Assembly: GCA_025997475.1 (NCBI GenBank)
Contig: BNUQ01000020.1
Span: forward strand, 1 to 32,836
Reading direction: 5' to 3'
Source of the DNA: Planctomycetales bacterium
Lineage (GTDB): Bacteria; Planctomycetota; SZUA-567
DNA: 32,836 nt
Numbering within the stretch: position 1 is the stretch's first letter; each line of letters opens with the position of its first letter. Below the pieces are notes generated by a model that ran no database searches, was not told where the DNA came from, and worked only from the letters and a program-made list of their open reading frames with translations. This document shows, one piece after another, positions 23,437 through 30,366 of the stretch. Made by a program: the position numbers and the translations under genes.

Positions 23437-24879
23437 CTACACCTTAATCTGTTGCCCTAATTGCCTTTTGCCGTAGCGCCGTTTCAGCGGCGCGACGCAT
23501 TGTTTGACGAAGTCATCGACCTGCGCCGGCGCGCGCCCGACATACAGCGACGGGTCGGCGAGGCGGCGGAAATCGTGGGCAATCGCGGCGAACGCCGCGT
23601 CGTTTTGCAGGCGCGATAATAAATCGTTGTCGCGCCCGTGTTGCTTCACTTCCGCCGCCGCCGCTTGCGAATGTTCGCGGATTTTTTCGTGCAATTCCTG
23701 CCGGTCGCCGCCCGCTTTCACCGCCGCCATCAAGATATTTTCCGTCATCATAAACGGCAATTCCGCCGTTAAATTTCGCTCGATAATTTTCGGATAAACC
23801 ACCAAGCCGTTCGCGACGTTGGCGCAAAGTTCAAGGATTGCGTCGGCGGCGAGAAACGCCTCCGGCAAAGTTAAGCGGCGGTTGGCGGAGTCGTCGAGCG
23901 TCCGCTCCAACCATTGCGTCGCGTGCGTCGCGTAGGAGTTCGCCGGCAAACTCATCAGGAAGCGCGCGAGCGAGCAAATCCGTTCACTGCGCATCGGATT
24001 GCGTTTATACGCCATCGCCGAGGAGCCGATTTGACTTTTCTCGAACGGCTCTTCGATTTCTTTTTTGCCGGCGAGCAGGCGCAAATCGGTGGCGAATTTA
24101 TGGGCGCTTTCGCCGAGACCGGCAAGCGTGGCGAGAATTTGCGAGTCGAGTTTGCGCGTGTAGGTCTGACCGGTTACGGACAGCAATTTGGCGAAGCCGC
24201 ATTTTTTCAGCAGTGATTTATTCAGCGCGGCAATCTTTTTTTCGTCGCCGTTAAACAGTTCCATAAAACTCGCCTGCGTGCCGGTGGTGCCGGTCGCGCC
24301 GCGCAACGGCAATTCCGCGATGCGGCGTTCGATTTCGGCTAAATCCAGCGCCAAATCCTGCGCCCACAACGTCGCGCGTTTGCCGACGGTGGTCGGTTGC
24401 GCCGGTTGAAAATGGGTAAAACCGAGCGTCGGCAAAGCGCGGTGTTTTTGCGCAAAATCGGCGAGCGCGGCAAGCACGGCGGCGGTTTTCGCGGCAAGCA
24501 AGCGCAACGCTTCGCGCATAATTATCAGGTCGCCGTTGTCGGTAACGTAGCAACTGGTCGCGCCGAGGTGAATAATCGGCGCGGCGACCGGCGCGACCAA
24601 TCCGAACGCGTAAACGTGCGCCATTACGTCGTGGCGGACTTTTTTCTCGCGCTCGGCGATGACGTTCCAATCAATGTTGGCGATATTTTTTTTCAGCGCG
24701 GCGATTTGCGCGGGCGTGATTTTCAGCCCCTGTTCGCGCTCCGCCTCGGCGAGATAGACCCATAATTCGCGCCACGTTTCGGTGCGGCGGCGCATCGAAA
24801 ACAGCGCCGCCATCTCGCGCGAGGCGTAACGGGTGATTAACGGATTTTGGTAGAGGTCTTCTTCGGCGGCGGCGGTCAT
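23437..24879 (-). CDS. purB: Adenylosuccinate lyase
   Basis: A 480-residue lyase of the fumarase/aspartase superfamily acting twice in purine synthesis: SAICAR to AICAR, and adenylosuccinate to AMP, releasing fumarate each time. Motifs: NPLITRYASREM at the start, VRHDVMAHVYAF, HLGATSCYVTDN, TLGFTHFQPAQPTTVGKR with the general-acid His, and the signature loop GSSAMAYKRNPMRSE with catalytic Ser. C-terminal domain with YVGRAPAQVDDFV. AAAGGA lies 9-10 bp before the ATG. Monocistronic and divergent from the PpiD-like gene, with a heptad element in between. Length and motifs are those of the eukaryote-like/long purB class. Confidence 0.96.
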   Translation of the reverse strand: MTAAAEEDLYQNPLITRYASREMAALFSMRRRTETWRELWVYLAEAEREQGLKITPAQIAALKKNIANIDWNVIAEREKKVRHDVMAHVYAFGLVAPVAAPIIHLGATSCYVTDNGDLIIMREALRLLAAKTAAVLAALADFAQKHRALPTLGFTHFQPAQPTTVGKRATLWAQDLALDLAEIERRIAELPLRGATGTTGTQASFMELFNGDEKKIAALNKSLLKKCGFAKLLSVTGQTYTRKLDSQILATLAGLGESAHKFATDLRLLAGKKEIEEPFEKSQIGSSAMAYKRNPMRSERICSLARFLMSLPANSYATHATQWLERTLDDSANRRLTLPEAFLAADAILELCANVANGLVVYPKIIERNLTAELPFMMTENILMAAVKAGGDRQELHEKIREHSQAAAAEVKQHGRDNDLLSRLQNDAAFAAIAHDFRRLADPSLYVGRAPAQVDDFVKQCVAPLKRRYGKRQLGQQIKV

Positions 24880-24931
24880 AGGCGGGGTTCCTTTTTGGGG
24901 GATTGAGGTTAAGCGCTCTGAACGCAGTTTT

Positions 24932-25047
24932 TAGAGTTCAGAGTTTAGAGTTTAGAGTTTAGAGTTTAGCGGTGGAAGCGCTTCGCGCACTCTAAAAATT
25001 AAAACTCCACTCTCTCCACTCTAAACTCTAAACTCTCAACTCTAAAT
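24932..25047. repeat. Heptad-armed element, GAGTTTA type, core reversed (purB/ppiD)
   Basis: The left arm is GAGTTCA then four GAGTTTA (about 24935-24969). The core is on the minus strand: GCGGTGGAAGCGCTTCGCGC (24969-24988) and, reversed, TGGAGTTTTAATTTTTAGAG. The right arm has CTCTAAA, CTCTAAA, CTCTCAA and CTCTAAA units (25020-25047). The arms are complementary and made of a heptad shared with the elements at 8531 and 14397. It lies between divergent promoters. Confidence 0.88.
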
Positions 25048-25171
25048 ATGTCCGCCCAAACTTGCAACGACCGGCGGAGTGCGCATAATGACGCGCCCGT
25101 TTGGTCTTTTTCGCGCCAAAATCGGCGCCTGCGCCGTAAATCACTTCAACCCCTCACATAAGGAATTACTC

Positions 25172-27163
25172 GTGGCTCTGCAAAAATTCCGCGACCGGCA
25201 AAAACTCATCTATTGGGGCATTGCGATTGTCGTTATTCCTTCGTTTGTTTTGCTCGGTTTTTCCGGGCTGTTTATGGGCGACGGCGGGTCGCAAACCGTC
25301 GGCTCCGCTTTCGGCAAAAAACTTTCCTATAACGAATTCGACCAATTTCAACGCCGCCTGTTCGGCATCAATCACGGGCGTCCGTCGTATTTCGGCGCGC
25401 TGACTTTCAACCAACAGTTTCAGCCGATTACCAACGAAGGCGTTACCGCCTATCTGCTGTATGCGATGACCGCCGACGCCAAACGGCACGGGCTGGAAGT
25501 AACCGACGAGGAAGTCGGCACGTTCATTCGCGCCCAAGTCGGCTACGCCGGCAACGACGGCAAAGAATTTCAAGACCGGATTAAGCGCGCGCTCACCTCC
25601 CGCGCCGTGCCGCTCGACGACCTTTACAGTTATCAACTCGCCGTGCGCGAACATTTATTGGCGCGGAAATTTCTCGCGCTACTCGACAATTCGTTGGTTA
25701 TTCCCGCGCCGCTCGCCGAATTGCAAAACGCGCAGGAACATTCGACCTACACCGGCAAACGCGCCGTTGTAACTTTTGCCTCGCAACGCGAAGCCGCCGC
25801 CGCCGAAATCGCGCAACTCGACGATGCCGCGCTCACCGCCCGCGCCGCCGATTTTATCCGCTCGCATCAAACCGCCGCCAATCGCGCCCGCTATCCGTTT
25901 TTGTGGAATAAAAGCCGCTGGCAACTCGACTATGTTTTCGCGCCGTTTATTGTGTTAGGCAAAGAGCCGAATATCACCGACGCGCAAATCGCCGACTATT
26001 ACAACGCCAATAAAGAGCAATTCGCCGAGGCGCCCACCGCTGAAAATGCGGCAACGTCCACGCCCGCCGCGACCACGCCCGAAAAGACGTCGGCGACCGC
26101 GACGGATGCGGAAAAATTGCCGACCGCGACGGCGTATCAACCGCTTGCCGCCGTGCGCGAAAAAATTGTCGCCGAATTGCGTCAGCGGGCGCGGACGGCG
26201 CAGGCGCGCGAGGTTTTGCGCCGCGATTTTCGGGATTTTATCCGGCAACGCGACCGGACGGGCGAGCATACCGACATCGTAACGGTCGCCGAAATTAACG
26301 CCGACCCGCGCTTGCAAGAATTAGGGCTGAAAGCGGGCAACACCGGCGCGGCGCAAACCGCCGAAGAAATTTTTACCGCCGACAACGCGGATGAAAACCG
26401 GCGCGGCTTCGCGGTCGCGACGTTTATGCTCGATTATCTCGACCGGGAAATTACGCAAGCGTCCGACGCGGCGGCGACGCCGGAAGCGAAACAAAAAGCG
26501 GTCGCGGAAATTCTGTTGCCGTTCCAACGCGATTTTCGCGGGATGGCAATTCAGGGCGTTGACAATCAATCGCCGGTGGGCGGCGACAACGGCTTGCTTG
26601 AATATCGCGTCGTTGACTATCGCGCCGGCTCGGCGAAAGAATTGGTCGTGGACGGCGAGCGCGACGAGGCGTTGCTCGCGGCGGTGAAAGAGGCGCTGAT
26701 TGGCGAACTTGCGGAAAAGAAGGCGTTGGACGAAGCGGCGAGCATCGCCGCCGCGTGGCAAAAAAACGAGACCGACGATAAATATCCGCCGCAAACGCGC
26801 ACGGCGGCGCAACTCGACTCGGCGGCGTGGCGCGAATTGCCGAACTTGACCATCGGCGCGGTAACCGTGCCGCAGACGGTCGCGCAACCGGAGGCGGGTT
26901 ATGAAGTCGCGCAGTTGCTCGCGGTCAACATTCCGCCGGTCAACGACGCCGCGCCGGAAGTGGCGAATTTGCGCCGTTATGAAACGCAGGCGGGGCGGAG
27001 CAATCTGCGTTACGCGCCGGAAGTTATCCCGCAAATGAACGGTCTGATTCCGATTGGCGCGCGGGCGTTCAACTATTTCCAAGAAAATTTCACCAACGGT
27101 AATTTCACCTTCAAGCCGATTTTCCAGAGCGGCGCAGACGAGCATGAAGGACACAGCCACTAA
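25172..27163 (+). CDS. PpiD/SurA-like periplasmic folding factor
   Basis: About 663 residues. I chose the GTG at 25172 because AAGGA lies 7 bp upstream (25160-25164) and the product then begins with ALQKFRDRQKLIYW and a single N-terminal transmembrane anchor (residues ~12-34, LIYWGIAIVVIPSFVLLGFS); a start at 25079 would add 31 unlike residues. The region after the anchor (GKKLSYNEFDQFQRRLFG and onward) is the SurA_N/PpiD-type chaperone domain, which binds unfolded outer-membrane and secreted proteins. A Thr/Ala-rich insert follows (~290-330). The parvulin isomerase part is hard to recognise: only SPVGGDNGLLEYR (near 470) recalls its GG-D-G pattern. The C-terminus is His/Glu-rich (DEHEGHSH) and could bind metal. 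Best read as a PpiD-like chaperone with degenerate or no isomerase activity. Confidence 0.75.
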   Translation: MALQKFRDRQKLIYWGIAIVVIPSFVLLGFSGLFMGDGGSQTVGSAFGKKLSYNEFDQFQRRLFGINHGRPSYFGALTFNQQFQPITNEGVTAYLLYAMTADAKRHGLEVTDEEVGTFIRAQVGYAGNDGKEFQDRIKRALTSRAVPLDDLYSYQLAVREHLLARKFLALLDNSLVIPAPLAELQNAQEHSTYTGKRAVVTFASQREAAAAEIAQLDDAALTARAADFIRSHQTAANRARYPFLWNKSRWQLDYVFAPFIVLGKEPNITDAQIADYYNANKEQFAEAPTAENAATSTPAATTPEKTSATATDAEKLPTATAYQPLAAVREKIVAELRQRARTAQAREVLRRDFRDFIRQRDRTGEHTDIVTVAEINADPRLQELGLKAGNTGAAQTAEEIFTADNADENRRGFAVATFMLDYLDREITQASDAAATPEAKQKAVAEILLPFQRDFRGMAIQGVDNQSPVGGDNGLLEYRVVDYRAGSAKELVVDGERDEALLAAVKEALIGELAEKKALDEAASIAAAWQKNETDDKYPPQTRTAAQLDSAAWRELPNLTIGAVTVPQTVAQPEAGYEVAQLLAVNIPPVNDAAPEVANLRRYETQAGRSNLRYAPEVIPQMNGLIPIGARAFNYFQENFTNGNFTFKPIFQSGADEHEGHSH

Positions 27164-27167
27164 ACCC

Positions 27168-27288
27168 AATTAACAATTACCAATTAACAATTAACAATGG
27201 TGGAACTTAGTGGTCAAAATCGCTTCGCGTAATTCTGATAATTAAATCCTCAATTGTTAATTGCTAATTGTTAATTGTTAATTGCTCT
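27168..27288. repeat. Heptad-armed element, CAATTAA type (ppiD/EAL)
   Basis: The left arm is CAATTAA-CAATTAC-CAATTAA-CAATTAA-CAAT (27168-27199). The core is TGGAACTTAGTGGTCAAAA (27202-27220) and TCGCTTCGCG (27221-27230). The right arm is TTGTTAA units with one TTGCTAA (about 27254-27283). It begins 5 bp after the stop codon and ends 18 bp before the next start. Confidence 0.9.
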
Positions 27289-27305
27289 TAAAACGAGAGC
27301 CGCCG

Positions 27306-28529
27306 ATGAACATCGTCCCCGCCAACGTCCTTGCTTATTTTCAGCCAATCTTCGCGATTGACACCGGCGAGACCCACGCTTTCGAGGTTTTGGGGCGTTA
27401 TCAGACCGCCGGCGGGGTCATTTCGTTGGGACCGTTTTTTGAGGATAAAAATACGGCGGGCGCCGACGCGCTGACCGTTGACCGCCTGGTGCGGCGCGAC
27501 GCCTTGCGCCGTTACGCCGCCGCCGACAGCGAGGAATTTTTATTCATCAATTTGCGGCTCGGCTGGATTGCCCAGTTCGCCGACCGCCCCGAAGAAATGC
27601 CGACGCTGAAATGGGCGCAAGAATTAGGCGTGAACCCGCGAAAATTGGTGATTGAAATCACCGAAGAAGAATTTAACGCCGACATTCGCGAGTTCTCGGC
27701 GGTGCTCGCCTACTACAAACATCTCGGTTGTCGCGTCGCCATCGACGACTACGGCAAGGAGGCGAGCAACCTCGACCGCTTGGCGCGGTTGGAGCCGAGT
27801 TATCTCAAAATCAATATGGACTACATTCACCGGTGCGGCAATCTTTATTACCGCGAATATCTGCGCGCGCTAATTTCTTTCGCGAAACAGGTCGGCATCG
27901 AAGTCATTTGCGAAGGCGTGGAAACGGAGAAACAACTCGCCGCCTGCATCGCCGCCGGCGGACGCTATTATCAGGGTTATTTGCTGGCGCGACCGCAACC
28001 GGAGTTGCGCCGCGACGCGGTCAATCAAGAAATTTTTCGCGGCGTGTTCGACCGCACGATTGAGGATTTGCACGGCGCCGTTACGATGCGCAATGTCTTG
28101 CGGCGCGACTGGGAGCAACGGTTGCAGACCTATCTCGCGGCGCGGACTTTTGTCGCGCAAGACGACGCGGACGCTTATCTCGGCGCGTTGTGCCGGGATA
28201 TGATTGCCGACATCCGGCACGTCAAGCGAATGTATATTTGCGACCGGCGCGGCAAGCAATTGTCCTCGAATTTCGAGAACCACCGCGGGACGGTTACGGC
28301 GCTGGATTATCGCGAGCGCAACTGGGCGTGGCGCGGCTATTTTCAGGATTTCACCGAAATTTACGCGGCGGGCGGGCGCAACCACATCACCGGTTTTTAT
28401 ATCGACGCCACCTCGCAAGAAGAAATTTACACCTATATCCACGCGCTCGACGCGGAGACGTTTTTGTTCATCGACCTGCAAAATTACCTCAAATGGTTCG
28501 AGAAAAACGCGGCGGAGAAGGGCGATTAA
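27306..28529 (+). CDS. EAL-domain c-di-GMP phosphodiesterase-like protein with YkuI-type C-terminus
   Basis: A 407-residue cytoplasmic protein. The N-terminal EAL domain (about 10-245) would hydrolyse c-di-GMP to pGpG. The key metal and catalytic positions appear kept: E27 (motif reads EVL), N82, E117 in IEITEE, D147-D148 in IDDYG, K168 in YLKIN, E203 in CEGVE, and YYQGYLLARP. Loop 6 reads DDYGKEASN rather than the usual DDFGTGYSS, so activity could be altered. The C-terminal ~140 residues match the YkuI_C pattern: KRMYICDRRGKQLSSN, RNWAWRGYF, FLFIDLQNYL, a PAS-like sensor fold known from Bacillus YkuI, which is also about 407 residues. GAGAG lies 6-7 bp before the ATG. No diguanylate cyclase is nearby. 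Confidence 0.88.
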   Translation: MNIVPANVLAYFQPIFAIDTGETHAFEVLGRYQTAGGVISLGPFFEDKNTAGADALTVDRLVRRDALRRYAAADSEEFLFINLRLGWIAQFADRPEEMPTLKWAQELGVNPRKLVIEITEEEFNADIREFSAVLAYYKHLGCRVAIDDYGKEASNLDRLARLEPSYLKINMDYIHRCGNLYYREYLRALISFAKQVGIEVICEGVETEKQLAACIAAGGRYYQGYLLARPQPELRRDAVNQEIFRGVFDRTIEDLHGAVTMRNVLRRDWEQRLQTYLAARTFVAQDDADAYLGALCRDMIADIRHVKRMYICDRRGKQLSSNFENHRGTVTALDYRERNWAWRGYFQDFTEIYAAGGRNHITGFYIDATSQEEIYTYIHALDAETFLFIDLQNYLKWFEKNAAEKGD

Positions 28530-28689
28530 CAATTAACAATTAACAATTAACAATTAAGAATTAAGAATTAAGAATGATGTTACGCGATTTTGTCATCATC
28601 GACTCCGCTAAAAGTCCCGACCAGGGCAAGTCCCGACTGGGACGAAATAATGCATAATCGGCGGTGAAGCGAAGCGGCGTTGGCGGGCA

Positions 28690-28825
28690 AAAAAAGAAAC
28701 GGGCTTTAGCCCAAAATAAAAAATATGGTTTCATTCCACCGGCTTTAGCCGAAAGGTTGTTTGGGCTAAAGCCCTTTCTTCTTGACCGCCCACCACGCCC
28801 TGAAGGGCGTGGCAATTGAATAGAG
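28690..28825 (-). repeat. Palindromic intergenic element, copy 3 (reversed, truncated)
   Basis: GGGCTTTAGCCCAAAATAAA, ATGGTTTCATTCCACCGGC and TTTGGGCTAAAGCCC match the reverse complement of copy 2 closely. The end CCACGCCCTGAAGGGCGTGG with CAATTGAATAGAG (to 28825) is complete, but the opposite hairpin end is missing. Confidence 0.85.
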
Positions 28826-28847
28826 CCTTTCCCCATCGGTGCTTCTC

Positions 28848-28871
28848 CGTGTCCGCCGCGCCTCCGTGAGA
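28848..28871 (-). repeat. 24-bp companion sequence, copy B
   Basis: Exact reverse complement of 22789-22812, placed 22 bp outside the intact end of palindromic copy 3. Confidence 0.75.
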
Positions 28872-28887
28872 AAAAAAAATGTTCGGA

Positions 28888-28899
28888 AACAGGTCTAAT
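28888..28899 (+). repeat. Solo MITE/IS end, AACAGGTCT + AAT
   Basis: Nine bases of the 10-bp terminal repeat followed by AAT; the first base is A instead of G. No partner end seen. Confidence 0.45.
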
Positions 28900-28967
28900 T
28901 AAATTCCGAAAGTCGTAATTTTTAATTGTTAATTGTTAATTGCTCTTGCCCGCAAAGGAGAAAACGG

Positions 28968-30224
28968 ATGCCCGCTTACATTGAAAATATCTCGGTGTTG
29001 GAGGAATTGATTTGGCGCAAAGTCCACGAAACGCCGGCGATTGACGCCTACACCAACCTTTACGATTTGCGCTTCGGGGGCAACGGCTTCGTCTGGGGCT
29101 TGGATAATTTGCTGACCAGCGACCAACTGGTCGCCGAATTTTTCCGCAACGCGCCGCGTCCCGCGTCCGAACGGCTGACCCACGCCGGTTTTACCGCGCT
29201 CGATAAAGCGGCGCAAGCCGATTTGGTTTGGGAGTATTTGTTTCGCCGGCGCTCGCCGCTCAGCGAAGCGGCGCGCGGCGTCCTGACGACGCTCGGACTG
29301 CTCAACCTCGACCCGAACCGGCGCGACCTTGCCGCGTATCGCGAGACGTTTTCGCATTATGAATTACAGCCCCACTTGCGGCGCGTTCTGAAAATCGCCA
29401 ACCTCAAAGCCGTTGTGATGAACAACGACCCGCTCGGCGACACCGAGCGCGAGGTCTGGAATCACGACACGTCGCGCACCGAGCCGTTTTTGGCGTCGCT
29501 CGGTTTGGACGGATTGTTGAGTTGGGAAATGAGCCAGCCGATTCTGCAAAATCAGGGCTTCGCGGTCGAGCGCGAACTCGAAAAAGAATCCTACGACGGC
29601 GTGATTAAATTCCTCGAACATTGGTTGCAAAAAACCAACGCGGTTTATTTTTCGCTGTCGGTCAACGGCGGTTTCGATTTATTCGCGAAAAAGAACAGCA
29701 CGATGCGCCTAATGCGCAAATGTATTTTGCCGTTCTGCGAGCGCCACCGCGTGCCGCTGGCGTTGGTGATTGGCGCGCAATACGACAGCGACAGCATCGG
29801 CGCGGCGGCGGACGCCGCGGCGCTGGTTTCGGTGGAAGAACTCTGCGCGAGTTTTCCCGACAATAAATTTTTGGTCGCGGCGTTGTCGAGCCACAATCAA
29901 CGTTTGCTCTGCGGCGTGGCGCATCGCTTCACCAATTTGATGCCGTTCGGGAGCGCGTGGAACACGCCGAGCGTGATGCAAGGCACGATGAAAATCGGCT
30001 TGGAATTATTGGGCGACAGTTTCATTCCGCATTACAGCGGCGCGGCGGTGCTGGAACAACTGCTCTACCGCTGGGCGCACGCGCGCTGGACGCTCGGCAA
30101 AACGTTGCAACAACAATATCTCGACCTGCACCGCACCGGCTGGCGCGTAACCGAAGAAGAAATCAGCCGCGACGTTCACAATATGTTGCAGGGGAATTTT
30201 TTGCGATTTATCGACAGCGAATAA
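28968..30224 (+). CDS. Uronate-isomerase-like protein lacking the catalytic residues
   Basis: A 418-residue member of the glucuronate/uronate isomerase (UxaC) branch of the amidohydrolase superfamily, judged by many remembered landmarks: WGLDNLLTSDQLVAEFFR, VVMNNDPLGD, CERHRVPLALVIGAQ, SFPDNKFLVAALSSHNQ, FTNLMPFG, LELLGDSFIPHYSGAAVLEQ, YRWAHARWTLGKTL, and GWRVTEEEISRDVHNMLQGNF. True family members have HxH after the first strand, and HSDAR near the end with a catalytic Asp and Arg. Here these read Y28-T-N30 and Y356-S-G358-A-A360. The metal-binding and catalytic side chains are thus gone while the fold-defining sequence is intact, so it is probably not an isomerase. AAAGGAG lies 7 bp before the ATG. 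No uronate-catabolism gene is nearby. Confidence 0.75.
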   Translation: MPAYIENISVLEELIWRKVHETPAIDAYTNLYDLRFGGNGFVWGLDNLLTSDQLVAEFFRNAPRPASERLTHAGFTALDKAAQADLVWEYLFRRRSPLSEAARGVLTTLGLLNLDPNRRDLAAYRETFSHYELQPHLRRVLKIANLKAVVMNNDPLGDTEREVWNHDTSRTEPFLASLGLDGLLSWEMSQPILQNQGFAVERELEKESYDGVIKFLEHWLQKTNAVYFSLSVNGGFDLFAKKNSTMRLMRKCILPFCERHRVPLALVIGAQYDSDSIGAAADAAALVSVEELCASFPDNKFLVAALSSHNQRLLCGVAHRFTNLMPFGSAWNTPSVMQGTMKIGLELLGDSFIPHYSGAAVLEQLLYRWAHARWTLGKTLQQQYLDLHRTGWRVTEEEISRDVHNMLQGNFLRFIDSE

Positions 30225-30225
30225 A

Positions 30226-30337
30226 ACAATTAACAATTAACAATTGTGGAGTTTGATTTTCAAAATCGCTTCGCGCATTTTGATAAATAGTTCCTTAAAA
30301 ATAATTGTAAATTGTAAATTGTTAATTGTTAATTGCT
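30226..30337. repeat. Heptad-armed element, CAATTAA type (UxaC-like/DUF362)
   Basis: The left arm is CAATTAA-CAATTAA-CAATTG (30228-30246). The core is the cleanest in the window: TGGAGTTTGATTTTCAAAA (30247-30265) then TCGCTTCGCGC (30266-30276) and ATTTTGATAAATAGTTCC. The right arm is TTGTAAA, TTGTAAA, TTGTTAA, TTGTTAA, TTG (about 30305-30335). It starts right after the upstream stop codon. Confidence 0.9.
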
Positions 30338-30366
30338 CTTTCAAAACCCTTAACGGAGGAATCACG

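Larger units (their letters stand above)
28530..28945. repeat. Composite: heptad arms around palindromic copy 3
   Basis: The left arm starts at the EAL-gene stop and contains AATTAAC units followed by three AATTAAG (to about 28573). The matching right arm (AATTTTT, AATTGTT, AATTGTT, AATTG) is at 28917-28942. Between them are core remnants (TCGACTCCGCTAA, also like the copy at 20681), palindromic copy 3, the 24-bp companion and a solo MITE end. The 437-bp gap holds no supported gene; an antisense frame through it is repeat-derived. Confidence 0.7.

Noticed and set aside
23260..23460. 66-codon open frame upstream of the purB 3' end
   Set aside because: No ribosome site, no similarity that I recognise, and it overlaps the end of purB on the opposite strand.
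28561..28836. 91-codon open frame on the minus strand
   Set aside because: Composed of heptad arm and palindromic copy 3; repeat-derived.
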